Source: Chloroflexota bacterium
GTDB lineage: Bacteria; Chloroflexota; Anaerolineae; Caldilineales; Caldilineaceae
Direction: 5' to 3'
Length of the DNA stretch: 62,581 nucleotides
Assembly (NCBI GenBank): GCA_018969295.1
Contig: JAGWYN010000024.1
Coordinates: forward strand, 1-62,581
Shown here one piece after another: positions 26,387 to 37,240 of this stretch. The notes beneath the pieces are model-generated. The model made no database searches. It was given only the letters and a program-made list of their open reading frames with translations, and had not been told where the DNA came from. The number at the start of each line of letters is the position of its first letter. Within the stretch, counting starts at the first letter, position 1. A program made the position numbers and the translations under genes.

Positions 26387-26743
26387 TCAGAAAACAATCG
26401 GCAGCCCCTGCCGCGCCCAGTCGATGATCCCACCCAGGTCGTACACTTCGGTGTAGCCCGCCTGGCGCAACAGATTGGCAGCAAACGCGCTGCGGTTGCC
26501 ACTGCGGCAGTAGACAATCACCGGCTTGTCCTTGGGAATGCAGTTCATCTTTTGCGGCAGTTCCTGCAGGCTGACATGGATGGCTCCAGCAATATACCCG
26601 GCGGCAAACTCCTCTGCCGTGCGCACATCGACCAGGGTGTGTGCCTTGTGACCGTCGAGATAACGGGCCTTGTAGTCGGCTGGCTGCACCAACGCATGAC
26701 CCTCTTCCCCAGAGCCGCCAAACATTCGATTCAAAAAACTCAT
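26387..26743 (-). CDS. Single-domain rhodanese
   Basis: A 118-residue rhodanese. The active loop is VYCRSGNRS with Cys 79; LVDVRTAEEFAAGYIAGAIH is the conserved first half. About 25 residues precede the domain. In cst-like operons (CstA and relatives) such proteins take persulfide sulfur and pass it on. First gene of the operon, 105 bp from the divergent LysR gene. Confidence 0.92.
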   Translation of the reverse strand: MSFLNRMFGGSGEEGHALVQPADYKARYLDGHKAHTLVDVRTAEEFAAGYIAGAIHVSLQELPQKMNCIPKDKPVIVYCRSGNRSAFAANLLRQAGYTEVYDLGGIIDWARQGLPIVF

Positions 26744-26848
26744 TCTCCTCCTCCTTGTTCTTGATCAGCGCTTCTGTGCTTTACTGTAACACTCTTTGAA
26801 TTTGCCGAGCACTCTCCATTGGCTTATCATTGCCATTCGTAAAGGGTT

Positions 26849-27772
26849 ATGCTAAATCTCTACAAGTTGGAAATTTTTGCGATCGTCGTTCAGACTGGCA
26901 GCTTCAGCGCAGCCGCTGAACGTCTGCTGTTGACCCAGCCGGCCATCAGCCAACATATCCAGGATCTGGAATCCCACTTGGGGACATCGCTCTTCCAGCG
27001 TGGGCGCCGTGGGGTCACGCTGACCCAGGCAGGAAGAACCCTGCACGAATATACGCTCCAAATTCTGCGTCTGCTGGCCGAAGCCGAAAACGCAGTGGCC
27101 GATGTGAACAACCTGGCTGCTGGCCAGATCAGGGTAGGGGCAACCCCAGGGGTCGGTGTCTACCTGCTGCCCGACTGGGTTCAGTCCTTTCGCCAGCGTT
27201 CTCCCAAGCGGACGGTCGTTGTACAGACCGGCATCACACCCCAGATCGTGGCTGGGCTGCGTTCTGGTCAGCTGGATCTGGGGCTGATCGAAGGAGAACT
27301 TGACACAGGCGTTGACCGCACTGGGCTGGGGGTGTTGGAGCTGGAAGAGAACGAACAGTTTGTCGTGGTGGGCCCCAGACATCCCTGGTGGGGAAGGAAA
27401 AGCGTGCGGCTGGCTGATTTATCCGGCCAGCACATGGTTATGCGCCAGCGTTCCAGCCAGACCCGCATCTGGCTGGAGCAGGCACTGCAACAGGCTGATT
27501 TGCAGGTCCACGTCACCGCCGAGTTCGATACAGTCGAGTCGATCAAACGGGCGGTGGCCAGAAGAGAGGACCTGGCGATCCTGCCAGACTATGCAGTCCG
27601 GGCCGAGTTGGAGCTGAATCTGCTGCACATGATTGCACTGGAAGGGCGGCCGCTGCTGCGCACCCTCAAGCTGGTGTGGAACCGCAACACCTTCTTTTCA
27701 CCAGCCACGCGCGCATTTTTGCGTTTTCTGGCCGCTCTGCTGCCTGCCCTCCACGGCCTGGCACTCGATTGA
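26849..27772 (+). CDS. LysR-family transcriptional regulator
   Basis: A 307-residue LTTR: N-terminal winged helix (LEIFAIVVQTGSFSAAAERLLLTQPAISQHIQDLE) and a C-terminal type II binding-protein-like effector domain (IRVGATPGVGVYLLPDWV...). It resembles the CysB/CbbR-like group. Divergent from the rhodanese-CstB-TauE operon, which by the usual LTTR arrangement is its probable target; sulfide, persulfide or O-acetylserine-type effectors are possible. ATG 26849 has AAAGGG just upstream. Confidence 0.9.
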   Translation: MLNLYKLEIFAIVVQTGSFSAAAERLLLTQPAISQHIQDLESHLGTSLFQRGRRGVTLTQAGRTLHEYTLQILRLLAEAENAVADVNNLAAGQIRVGATPGVGVYLLPDWVQSFRQRSPKRTVVVQTGITPQIVAGLRSGQLDLGLIEGELDTGVDRTGLGVLELEENEQFVVVGPRHPWWGRKSVRLADLSGQHMVMRQRSSQTRIWLEQALQQADLQVHVTAEFDTVESIKRAVARREDLAILPDYAVRAELELNLLHMIALEGRPLLRTLKLVWNRNTFFSPATRAFLRFLAALLPALHGLALD

Positions 27773-27806
27773 AGAACTGGGAGGGAGGCTGCGGTCACCG
27801 TACAGT

Positions 27807-28415
27807 TCAGCGCTCGCTCTCCGGCTGAGGGAGGGCCTCCAGCGTTGCCATCAGCGCATCCAGCACGTTGACCGGCTGCATCACGTCGGCGATCAGCGTG
27901 GCGACGACACTGGGGTCAGAGGGCTGGCTGACCGAGGTCAGATCATCTGCGCCAAAAAGCACCAGCTGCCCCACCGGTGTCCAGCCATAGGCGGATTCGT
28001 CGTCATAAACCGCCAGCCAGCGACCATCTGCCGAGATGCCGGTGACGTTCAACAGGCCGGTGCTGGGCACACGTTTGACCAGCGCCCCATTGGGCGCGTC
28101 GTAGATGGCGCCGCCGCTGGGGGCAATGCCCAGCGCCGAAGGGAGAATCTCGCCGACGGGCAACGCCTGCCGCTCGGCCACAACCGGTTCTGGGGCACCC
28201 AATGCAGGAGTTGGTTCAACCAGGACAGGGGTCCCCTGCGGGGTAGCTGACGTAAAAGTGGTGGCCTGGTTCGGGTAGACCGGCGTCGGCTGGACAGGTC
28301 GCACGACCTCAGCAGGGATCGGGGTCGGGGTGGGCTGTGGAGGCCCTCCGCAACCTGCCAGCCCCCACACCAGGCTGGCCATCCAGAACAAACTGGCTCG
28401 TTTCGCCCTCTTCAT
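27807..28415 (-). CDS. Lipoprotein with SH3-like domain
   Basis: A 202-residue protein with a lipoprotein signal (MKRAKRASLFWMASLVWGLAGC), a Pro/Thr linker (about residues 25-95) and a C-terminal region (GIAPSGGAIYDAPNGALVKRVPSTGLLNVTG...WLAVYDDESAYGWTPVGQL) with the rhythm of bacterial SH3 domains. Such domains bind cell-wall or protein ligands. It is the last gene of the efflux operon, 12 bp after the permease. Function unknown. Confidence 0.75.
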   Translation of the reverse strand: MKRAKRASLFWMASLVWGLAGCGGPPQPTPTPIPAEVVRPVQPTPVYPNQATTFTSATPQGTPVLVEPTPALGAPEPVVAERQALPVGEILPSALGIAPSGGAIYDAPNGALVKRVPSTGLLNVTGISADGRWLAVYDDESAYGWTPVGQLVLFGADDLTSVSQPSDPSVVATLIADVMQPVNVLDALMATLEALPQPESER

Positions 28416-28427
28416 CCTCTCTCCTTC

Positions 28428-29668
<1,241 letters not shown>

Positions 29669-29672
<4 letters not shown>

Positions 29673-30469
29673 GGCTGTACCTCCTGGGGCTCTGAGGGGG
29701 GGGCTGAAGGGGGCTCTCCCCCCGTCGCATAGATTCCTGCCGTCGCCCGTCTGGAAATGTCCGATTCTACCATGCCATCGCGAACGCGCACAACCCGGTG
29801 ACAATAGTCGGCTGTCTCCGGGTTATGGGTCACAAAGACGATCGTGATGCCGCGCTCCTGGTTCAGCCGCTGAAACAGTTCCATGATTTCGATACTGGTC
29901 TTGCTGTCCAGGTTGCCGGTAGGTTCGTCGGCCAGAATCATCGAGGGGGTGTTGACCAGGGCGCGGGCGATGGCGACACGCTGCTGCTGGCCGCCCGACA
30001 GCTCGTTGGGTTTGTGGTCCAGCCGCTCGCCCAGACCCACCAGACGCAGCGAATCTTCTGCGCGCTGGCGGCGTTGACGGCCGCTGACTCCACCATAGAT
30101 CAGAGGCAGTTCGACATTGGCCACGGCGGTCGTGCGCGGAAGCAGGTTGAAGCTTTGAAACACAAAACCAATTTTGTGGTTGCGGATCGCTGCCAACTGG
30201 TCGTCCTTGAGCCGACTGACATCTTTGCCGTCCAGTTCATAGACTCCTTCGCTGGGCACATCCAGGCACCCGATGATGTTCATCAAGGTCGATTTTCCGC
30301 TGCCGCTCGGCCCCATGATGGCAAGCATCTCGCCGGGGTAGATGTCGACATCTACCCCGCGCAGCGCCCGCACTTCGACGTCGCCCATCTGATAGAACTT
30401 TTTGATGCCGCGCAGCGAAATTACAGGCGAAGAGCCGTTTTGTTCCATACCAAGACGTCCCTCTTCCAT
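29669..30469 (-). CDS. MacB/LolD-type ABC transporter ATPase
   Basis: A 266-residue ATPase: Walker A GPSGSGKST, Q-loop FVFQSFNLLPRTTAVANVELPL (typical of the LolD/MacB group), signature LSGGQQQR, Walker B MILADEPTGNLDS and H-loop VTHN. An alternative start is ATG 30448 (MEQNGS), preceded by GAGGGA. The C-terminal ~35 residues are Pro/Glu-rich and not part of the domain. Coupled to the permease by a 4-bp overlap. Confidence 0.94.
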
Positions 30470-30492
30470 TTCACCGGTTGGGGGCTGTGCGT

Positions 30493-31971
30493 TCAGTTGC
30501 CACCGCCAAAGAGCGCGCCACGCAGCTGTTCTTCGCTGCTCTGCGTCACAAAGGCCAGCACATCCCCGTCTTGCAACCCAGCCAGGATCTGGCTTTCCCG
30601 TTCATTGCGCAGCCCGAGTTCAACCTGCTGGCGCGCCGGGGAGCCGTCGACCATTTTGAACACATAGGCTTCGCCGCTGTCGCGGTCGATCGTGATAAAG
30701 CGGTTGGGGGCCAGCACGACGTCGTCGACATCGGCAGTGGTGATGACTGCTGTCGCGCTCATCCCTACCCGGAGCGGCTGGTCGGTCTCTTCAGGGACCA
30801 CGGTCACAGCATAAGCAACCACATTGTTGACAATCGAAGAGACAGGGGCGATCTCGGTCACCTGGCCGAGGATCGTGATGTCTGGCAGAGCATCGACGCT
30901 CAGCCGCACGCTTTGTCCCACCGCAACCTGCCGGACATCGATCTCGTCGACCAGCACAGTGAGCTGGAAGCGACTCAAGTCGGTCAGCACCACAGCCGGG
31001 CGGGTGTTGGCAGCCAGCTCGGCCAGCTTGACGTTGACCTCGCTGACCACACCCGCAATCGGGGCAACCAGACGAGCATTGGCCAGAGCATTTTCAGCCT
31101 GGAGCACATTCAGCTGGGCCTGGCGAACCTGGGCGCGAGCGATCGTCAGATCTTCTGCGACAGGCCCTGCGATCAGGTCGTCCAGGTTGTTGCGGGCGTT
31201 CACCACCTGCACCTGGGCCTGCCGGATCGAAGACTGGGCCTGGGCAATCTGGGTCAGCCCCTGGGCCTGTTGGGCCTGGTTGGCCGGTTCGACGGTCTTT
31301 TCGACCTGGGCTTTGGCAACTTCGTAGTTGACAGTGGCCTGTTCTAACTGCTGGGACTGGGGCATCATCCCGATATCGGGCTGGTCTTTGACCTTGTTGT
31401 AGGCTTCCTGTGCCTGTTTGAGGGCAATTTCGGACTGGCGCAGCTGCGCTTCGTTGATCACCTGCTGTGCGCTGGTCGGGCCCGCAAACAGGTTTCGGTA
31501 GCTGGCCTGGGCGCTGGCCAACGACGCTTCAGCGCTGGCAACCGCTGCCTGGGCAACCTCGACCGCAGCCTGAGCGGCGGCCACATCCATCCAATCTGGT
31601 GGAGTCTCCAGTTTGGCCAGCTGCGCAGCGGCGATCTCATGGGCAACTTTGGCGTTGGCAAGGGCCAACGTCAGCTCCGTCGTCTCAAGCTGTGCCAGCA
31701 GCTGGCCTTGCTCTACAAACTGGCCGACGTCGACCAGGACTTCAGCCACCATGCCAGCGCTGCGAAAGAGCAGCGACACCTGGTCTTCTGGCTCGATACT
31801 TCCGGTTGCGCTGACCGTGCTGGCGATCGCACCTCGCTGGACCACAACAGTCTCGTAGGTTGGTTCGTCGCTCTGTGCCTGGATCGGCGCCAGATAACGG
31901 TCGTAGACCCACCACCCAGCCGTTGCAGCAACAGCTACCAGCAACGCAACGATCCTCAATCGTTTTATCAT
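30493..31971 (-). CDS. HlyD/MacA-like efflux adaptor protein
   Basis: A 492-residue membrane-fusion protein. The N-terminus is a single membrane anchor (IVALLVAVAATAGWWVY). Biotinyl-lipoyl halves flank a long coiled-coil hairpin rich in Ala/Gln (about residues 120-300), followed by beta-barrel and membrane-proximal domains (LTVLVDEIDVRQVAVGQSVRL and onward). The hairpin is unusually long. The frame is open to 32100, but ATG 31971 (MIKRLRIVALL) is the natural start. First gene of the efflux operon. Confidence 0.9.
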   Translation of the reverse strand: MIKRLRIVALLVAVAATAGWWVYDRYLAPIQAQSDEPTYETVVVQRGAIASTVSATGSIEPEDQVSLLFRSAGMVAEVLVDVGQFVEQGQLLAQLETTELTLALANAKVAHEIAAAQLAKLETPPDWMDVAAAQAAVEVAQAAVASAEASLASAQASYRNLFAGPTSAQQVINEAQLRQSEIALKQAQEAYNKVKDQPDIGMMPQSQQLEQATVNYEVAKAQVEKTVEPANQAQQAQGLTQIAQAQSSIRQAQVQVVNARNNLDDLIAGPVAEDLTIARAQVRQAQLNVLQAENALANARLVAPIAGVVSEVNVKLAELAANTRPAVVLTDLSRFQLTVLVDEIDVRQVAVGQSVRLSVDALPDITILGQVTEIAPVSSIVNNVVAYAVTVVPEETDQPLRVGMSATAVITTADVDDVVLAPNRFITIDRDSGEAYVFKMVDGSPARQQVELGLRNERESQILAGLQDGDVLAFVTQSSEEQLRGALFGGGN

Positions 31972-32118
31972 CGGTTTGGCGGCAGAAACCACCCAAAGCG
32001 GTGGAAAAAGCCGTTTTCCCCCTTTCGCACTATACTTGTTTCCATAACTAAAAATTTTTGCGCGCCTGTGTTCTCCTTGAGGCCCTGAGGCGGGTCGCAC
32101 AGGTCAAATTGATTCCTC

Positions 32119-32136
32119 CCTGTGGGGCTCCACAGG
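32119..32136. terminator. Short hairpin after the GarR-like gene
   Basis: CCTGTGG and CCACAGG (7 bp) around GGCT, about 33 bp downstream of the dehydrogenase gene on the minus strand. No T run follows; weak evidence for a terminator. Confidence 0.35.
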
Positions 32137-32168
32137 TATCTTCCCCAAAAGCAACCGCCGGCCGCGCC

Positions 32169-33062
32169 TCAAGCCGGCCCGATGGTGAAGCCAGCCAGGT
32201 GTTCCAAGGCTTTGGCCAGCGCATGGTTGCCTTCGCTGCCCAACCCTTGGGCCTGCAGGGTGCGGTAAAGCTGGAAGATCAGCCCGGTCACCGGCAACGG
32301 CACCCCCAGCTCGTCGGCTGCTTCAAGCACCAGCCGCAGATCTTTCTGTTGGAGGTCGACGGTGAAGCCAGGGCTCCAGTCGCGACGCAGAATCTGGGGC
32401 GCCCGGTTGGTGAACATCCAGCTCCCAGCCGCACCCTGGCTGACAGCTGAATAGGTTTTGGCCAGGTCGACACCCCCTGCCTGGGCAAAGAGCAACGCTT
32501 CGCACATGGCGATACAGTTTCCGACGACCAACACCTGGTTGACCAGCTTGACTGTCTGGCCAGCACCGTGCCCGCCGACATGGGTGATCGTTTTGCCCAT
32601 GGCCTGCAAGACCGGAAGAGCCCGTTCGTACGCTGCCGGCTCCCCACCGACCATGATGCTCAGCGTCCCTTTGGCAGCTCCCTCGCTGCCCCCGCTGACC
32701 GGGGCGTCGAGCATCGCCACGCCGCGCGTCGCCGCCGCTGCCGCCAGTTCGCGGGTGGCCTGCGGGCTGATCGTGCTGCAGTCGACCACCAGCGTCCCTG
32801 GCTGCGCGCCCTGCAGCACCCCGTCTGTACCCAGCAACACAGCCTGGACATCTGGGGTATCGCTGACGCAGACGATCACGATGTCGCTGGCTGCGGCCAC
32901 CGCTGCTGGGCTCTCGCCAGCCCGAGCCCCCTCTGCGACCAACCGCTCCATGCGGGCCGCTGTGCGATTCCAGACTGTCAGTGAATAGCCAGCTTTGAGC
33001 AGATTGGCTGCCATGCCCTGCCCCATGATTCCCAACCCTACAAACCCAATTCGCTCTGTCAT
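32169..33062 (-). CDS. NAD(P)-dependent beta-hydroxyacid dehydrogenase (GarR/HIBADH family)
   Basis: A 297-residue two-domain reductase. The Rossmann motif GFVGLGIMGQGMAANL is at residues 6-21, the substrate-binding DAPVSGGSEGAAKGTL follows mid-chain, and the catalytic Lys lies in GAGQTVKLVNQ. Family members reduce tartronate semialdehyde or oxidise 3-hydroxyisobutyrate; the sequence alone does not choose between them. It sits alone between the efflux operon and clpC. Confidence 0.9.
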   Translation of the reverse strand: MTERIGFVGLGIMGQGMAANLLKAGYSLTVWNRTAARMERLVAEGARAGESPAAVAAASDIVIVCVSDTPDVQAVLLGTDGVLQGAQPGTLVVDCSTISPQATRELAAAAATRGVAMLDAPVSGGSEGAAKGTLSIMVGGEPAAYERALPVLQAMGKTITHVGGHGAGQTVKLVNQVLVVGNCIAMCEALLFAQAGGVDLAKTYSAVSQGAAGSWMFTNRAPQILRRDWSPGFTVDLQQKDLRLVLEAADELGVPLPVTGLIFQLYRTLQAQGLGSEGNHALAKALEHLAGFTIGPA

Positions 33063-33128
33063 CGTCTTTCGATCTCGTTTCGGTCTGATTTCTACCGAGA
33101 CCAGGCGCCCCTGGCAGCTTCTGGATCT

Positions 33129-35651
33129 TTACTGGAGCAACATGGCCAGTTCGTCGACAGGATCAACCGACGACCCGCCGGCTTTGTGTTCGGTGATTTC
33201 AAAGACAAATTTTTTGGCGATGCTGCCATCTTCCTCGACTACCTCACGGTAGTCGACCGTGATCGTGTCGCCTGCCACATACTTCTCTGAGAGCATGCCT
33301 TCGCTGAGTGGATCCTGGATCTGGTTTTGGATGACACGGCGCAGCGGGCGAGCTCCGTATTCGGGGTCATAGCCCGCTTCGGCGATCGCCAGGCGGGCAG
33401 CCGCCGTGAGGAGCAACGACATCTCCTGTTCCGCCATCTGCAGACGCAGCGGGCGCAGCTCCAGCTCGACGATCTGGGCGATCTCCTCTTTGCTGAGGCT
33501 GCGGAAGACCATAATGCCATCGAGACGGTTGATGAATTCGGGGCGGAAGGTCTTTTTAAGGGCGTCCATCACCTTGTTTTTCATCTTTTCGTACTCGCTC
33601 TCGCGCCGTTCATTCTCTGCTTCTTGCGAGATCACAAAACCGAGCCCTTTGGCGCCCTGGATGAGTTTGGCGCCGATGTTGCTGGTCATGAGGAGCAGGG
33701 TGTTGCGGAAATCGACCCGTCTCCCTTTGGCGTCGGAAAGGTAGCCGTCCTCCATAATCTGCAACAACATGTTGAAGGCTTCTGGATGCGCCTTTTCGAT
33801 TTCATCCAGCAGGATGACGCTGTACGGGCGTCGGCGCACCGCTTCGGTGAGTTGCCCCCCCTCTTCGTAGCCAACATAGCCTGGCGGGGCACCGACCAGC
33901 CGGCTGACATTGTGGCGTTCCATGAATTCGCTCATGTCCAGCTTGATCAGCGCTTCTTCGCTGCCGAACATGAACTCGGCCAGCGTCTTGGCCAGCAACG
34001 TCTTGCCAATGCCGGTCGGGCCCAGGAACATAAAACTGCCGATCGGGCGTTTGGGGTCTTTGAGACCGGCGCGTGCCCGGCGCACCGCTTTGGCAATCGC
34101 CTTGATCGGTTCGTCCTGGCCGATGATGCGCTGGTGCATCACCCGTTCCATTTCCAACAGCCGTTCGCGTTCTTCACCGGCGATCCGGCTGACCGGCACT
34201 CTTGTCCACATGGCCACCACTTCAGCGATGTCTTCGGCGGTCACCTTGGGCTGATTAGCGGTCTCATTCCAGCCTTCACGCAGCTCGTTGATTCGGGCTT
34301 CGAGCTCGACCTCTCGGTAACGCAGGTCGATGGCATCGTCGTAGCGCTGGGTGTCCATCGCCTCTTCCTTTTCCTTCTGCAGCTTGCGCAGGCTCATAAA
34401 GGTCTCACGCAGGTTGGCAGCGTAAGGGGCCTTGTACATGCGCACGCGGCTGCCCGCCTCGTCGATCAGGTCGATCGCTTTGTCGGGCATAAACCGGTCA
34501 GGAACATAGCGGGCTGCCAGATGGGCGGCAGAGTGGAGAGCCTCGTCGGTGATGATCAACTTGTGGTGCTCTTCATAGCGGGAACGCACCCCCCGCAAAA
34601 TCTCGATCGTCTCTTCGACTGAAGGCTCGTCGACCAGGATCGGCTGGAAGCGCCGTTCGAGCGCGGCATCGCTCTCGATATGTTTGCGGTATTCGTCCAA
34701 TGTCGTAGCGCCGATCACCTGCAGTTCGCCCCGGCTGAGGGCGGGCTTCAGGATATTGGCGGCATCGACGCTGCTCCCGGCAGCTCCTGCGCCCACCAAC
34801 ATGTGGACCTCGTCGATAAAAAGGATCGACTGCGAGGTCACGACTTCTTCGATCACCTTTTTCAGCCGCTCTTCAAACTGGCCCCGGTACATGGTCCCTG
34901 CCACCAGGCTGCCGACATCCAGCATCAACAGCCGTTTGTTAAGCAGCGGTTCGGGCACGTCGCCGTCGATAATCCGCTGGGCCAACCCTTCGACGATCGC
35001 AGTCTTGCCGACGCCAGGTTCGCCGATCAGCGCCGGGTTGTTTTTGGTGCGGCGGCTCAAAATTTGGATCACACGTTCGATTTCTGGCTGGCGGCCGACC
35101 ACCGGGTCAAGCTTGCCCTCTTCGGCGGCAGCAGTCATATCGTAGCCGAGCTGGTCGACCAACGGGGTTTTGGACTCTTTTTTCTGTTTGTCCTTGCTCT
35201 GGGCCTGGCTTTGCAGGATGTTGCGCGCTGTCTGGGTTCGCACCCGGTCAAGGTTGATGCCAAGCCCGCGCAACACATTGACGGCAATCCCTTCCCCTTC
35301 TCGCACAAGCCCCAGCAGCAGGTGCTCGGTGCCAATGTAGTGGTGGCCCATCAAACGGGCTTCGTCGACGGCCAGTTCGATCACACGTTTGGTGCGGGGG
35401 GCCAACGTCGGCTTCCCAAACGGAGGACGTTCCCCACGTCCGACGGTTCGTTCGACGGCACGAATGATCTGGACCGGCTCGACACCCAGCTCACGCAGCA
35501 CCTTGACGGCCACCCCGTTTTCCTCGCGCACCAATCCTAACAACAGGTGCTCGGTTCCTATGTAGTTGTGGTTGAGCCTGAGCGCTTCTTCCTGCGCCAA
35601 CGTCAGCACACGGCGCGCACGCTTGGTAAAGCGATCTAGTTTGTCAGACAT
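33129..35651 (-). CDS. clpC: ATP-dependent Clp protease ATP-binding subunit ClpC
   Basis: An 840-residue Hsp100 unfoldase that feeds substrates to ClpP. Order of parts: two N-terminal Clp_N repeats (NYIGTEHLLLGLVREE and its second copy HYIGTEHLLLGLVREG), AAA+ module 1 with Walker A GEPGVGKTA, a middle region with a UVR-like coiled coil (LRYREVELEARINELREGWNE), AAA+ module 2 with GPTGIGKTLLAKT, and a ClpB-D2 small domain with the VGF-type ClpP contact region represented by GLGFV. The mcsA/mcsB/ctsR genes of Firmicutes are absent. ATG 35651 has GAGGAAAG upstream. No CIRCE element was found in the leader. Confidence 0.96.
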   Translation of the reverse strand: MSDKLDRFTKRARRVLTLAQEEALRLNHNYIGTEHLLLGLVREENGVAVKVLRELGVEPVQIIRAVERTVGRGERPPFGKPTLAPRTKRVIELAVDEARLMGHHYIGTEHLLLGLVREGEGIAVNVLRGLGINLDRVRTQTARNILQSQAQSKDKQKKESKTPLVDQLGYDMTAAAEEGKLDPVVGRQPEIERVIQILSRRTKNNPALIGEPGVGKTAIVEGLAQRIIDGDVPEPLLNKRLLMLDVGSLVAGTMYRGQFEERLKKVIEEVVTSQSILFIDEVHMLVGAGAAGSSVDAANILKPALSRGELQVIGATTLDEYRKHIESDAALERRFQPILVDEPSVEETIEILRGVRSRYEEHHKLIITDEALHSAAHLAARYVPDRFMPDKAIDLIDEAGSRVRMYKAPYAANLRETFMSLRKLQKEKEEAMDTQRYDDAIDLRYREVELEARINELREGWNETANQPKVTAEDIAEVVAMWTRVPVSRIAGEERERLLEMERVMHQRIIGQDEPIKAIAKAVRRARAGLKDPKRPIGSFMFLGPTGIGKTLLAKTLAEFMFGSEEALIKLDMSEFMERHNVSRLVGAPPGYVGYEEGGQLTEAVRRRPYSVILLDEIEKAHPEAFNMLLQIMEDGYLSDAKGRRVDFRNTLLLMTSNIGAKLIQGAKGLGFVISQEAENERRESEYEKMKNKVMDALKKTFRPEFINRLDGIMVFRSLSKEEIAQIVELELRPLRLQMAEQEMSLLLTAAARLAIAEAGYDPEYGARPLRRVIQNQIQDPLSEGMLSEKYVAGDTITVDYREVVEEDGSIAKKFVFEITEHKAGGSSVDPVDELAMLLQ

Positions 35652-35800
35652 AGCGTTCTTTCCTCATACAACGAATACAGCCAGTCACTTTGGGTAGCAT
35701 AGCAGAGCTAGGCGGGGTTCGGCAGTAAGTGCTGTTCCCCTTCATGCCCCTGCTGCCCTCACCAGACAAAACGGGCACCTGTCGAGCACATGATGGTATC

Positions 35801-35829
35801 ATTGTAACGAGCAGTTTGGATCTTGGCAA
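35801..35829 (-). promoter_or_regulatory. Sigma70-type promoter of clpC
   Basis: On the minus strand TTGCCA (35829-35824), a 17-bp spacer and TACAAT (35806-35801). Start near 35794 gives a leader of about 140 nt. This is the best housekeeping-type promoter in the window. Confidence 0.7.
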
Positions 35830-35880
35830 GCAAGTCTCTCGACGATTTTTGTGGGGTAGAGACAACGCAGGTTGACACGA

Positions 35881-35910
35881 CAGAAGGCGCGGGGTTGCCC
35901 GCGCCTTCTG
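35881..35910. terminator. Perfect 13-bp hairpin after the S1-domain gene
   Basis: CAGAAGGCGCGGG (35881-35893) pairs with 35898-35910 around GTTG. It lies between the end of the minus-strand S1 gene and the clpC promoter. GTTTT follows on the plus strand; on the minus strand there is no T run. The rest of the 298-bp gap (35652-35949) holds only the clpC leader. Confidence 0.65.
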
Positions 35911-35949
35911 GTTTTGGAGTCAACTTTCTGCAGCCAGCAGCTGCCTGGG

Positions 35950-37203
35950 TCAGGCAGCGACTGTTGGGCTCGCAGCGACTGTTGGGCTCGCAGCGACTGT
36001 TGGGCTCGCAGCCTGGCTGGGCTCGCCGCTCGGGGCAATCTGCCAGTCTACCTCTGGTTCGGGCAGGGCCTGTTTGAGGCTCAACCCGAGCCGCCGTTTG
36101 TCACTCTCGATGCGGATGATCCGCAGCGGGTAGACATCTCCTTCGCCGACCGCTTCTTTGGGGTGAGCGACACGGCGCTCAGCCAGTTCGCTGATGTGGA
36201 TCAACCCTTCGATCCCAGTATCGACCAGGCGGGCAAAAGCCCCAAAGTTCACCAGCTTGGTGATCCGTCCCTGGACGATCTGACCGACCTGATAGGTGTT
36301 GTCAATGATTTCCCAAGGCTGGGGAATCAACCGGCGCAAACTCAATCCGATGCGGCGCCGATCGGCGTCGACACTCAAAATTTGCACCTTGACCTTTTCA
36401 CCGACCTTCACCACTTCGCTGGGGTGGGTGACCCGATTCCAGCTCAGTTCGCTCAGATGGATCAGGCCGTCTGCACCGCCCAGGTCCACAAAAGCGCCGA
36501 AATCGGCGATGCTGCTGATCAGCCCTTCCATCACCAGCCCTTCGCGCAACGTCTCCAACAGCTGATCCTTCTGCTGGCGGCGCCAATCCCGCATTGCCAG
36601 CCGTTCCGAGAGGATCAAGCGGTTGCGCTTGCGGTCGATGTCGATCACCTTGAGTTTGAGCAGATCCCCCATCAACGGGGCATAGCGGGCGTCGGCATCC
36701 TCCTCGCTGTTGACCACCGGAGCGCTGGTCAACTGGCTGGCGGGCACAAAGCCTCGCACCTGCCCAAGGCGCACGATCACCCCTCCCCGGTTGAAGGAAT
36801 CCACCGGGCACTCGAAGATCTCCTGGCTCTGCATCAGCCCCTCGGCCCGTTCCCAGTCCTTCTCAGCCAGTGCACGGCTGATACTCAACTGCACATTGCC
36901 GTCTCGATCTTCGCGAAGGATGAACACCGGCACCGAGTCTCCCACCGCCAAGGTCTCCAACGACTCGCCGATCCGCTCATACTCACGCCCGGAGACAACC
37001 CCTTCCGACTTAAAGCCGATGTCCACCAGAATCTCGTTCGATCGCTTGTCGACCACGATTCCGGTGCGGATCTCTCCAGAGATCGGCTCTTGCAGAGAAC
37101 GATCGATCTCATCCAGCAAGGCTGCCATCGGGTGATTCTGGTAATCGATCCCTCCAGCCAGCCAGCTCTGTGCAGCACCCGCCATGCTTCGAACTTCACT
37201 CAT
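35950..37203 (-). CDS. rpsA: S1 RNA-binding domain protein (ribosomal protein S1-like)
   Basis: A 417-residue protein with four S1 domains, starting near residues 38, 118, 200 and 287. Domains 3 and 4 are the most typical (ADFGAFVDLGGADGLIHLSELSW, then VNFGAFARLVDTGIEGLIHISEL). Probably the organism's short ribosomal protein S1, delivering mRNA to the 30S subunit. The C-terminus is a run of PTVAAS repeats encoded by an 18-bp minisatellite. The frame extends to 37260 and overlaps ridA; ATG 37203, with GGAGGA upstream, avoids this. Confidence 0.88.
   Translation of the reverse strand: MSEVRSMAGAAQSWLAGGIDYQNHPMAALLDEIDRSLQEPISGEIRTGIVVDKRSNEILVDIGFKSEGVVSGREYERIGESLETLAVGDSVPVFILREDRDGNVQLSISRALAEKDWERAEGLMQSQEIFECPVDSFNRGGVIVRLGQVRGFVPASQLTSAPVVNSEEDADARYAPLMGDLLKLKVIDIDRKRNRLILSERLAMRDWRRQQKDQLLETLREGLVMEGLISSIADFGAFVDLGGADGLIHLSELSWNRVTHPSEVVKVGEKVKVQILSVDADRRRIGLSLRRLIPQPWEIIDNTYQVGQIVQGRITKLVNFGAFARLVDTGIEGLIHISELAERRVAHPKEAVGEGDVYPLRIIRIESDKRRLGLSLKQALPEPEVDWQIAPSGEPSQAASPTVAASPTVAASPTVAA
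35957..36010. repeat. Three perfect 18-bp tandem repeats in the S1 gene
   Basis: GCGACTGTTGGGCTCGCA repeated at 35957, 35975 and 35993, with a degenerate fourth unit to 36028. It encodes the PTVAAS tail in frame on the minus strand. Confidence 0.95.
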
Positions 37204-37240
37204 ACAGCCCAAAATCCTCCGCGAACAAAATATAATTCCA

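Noticed and set aside
24305..26764. 819-codon open frame on the plus strand
   Set aside because: Antisense shadow of the TauE, CstB-like and rhodanese genes; no domain pattern.
30824..31347. Plus-strand frames opposite the adaptor coiled coil
   Set aside because: Low-complexity complements of the Ala/Gln-rich coiled coil; no start context.
35652..35800. CIRCE or CtsR site in the clpC leader
   Set aside because: No TTAGCACTC-N9-GAGTGCTAA or GGTCAAA-type heptad repeats present.
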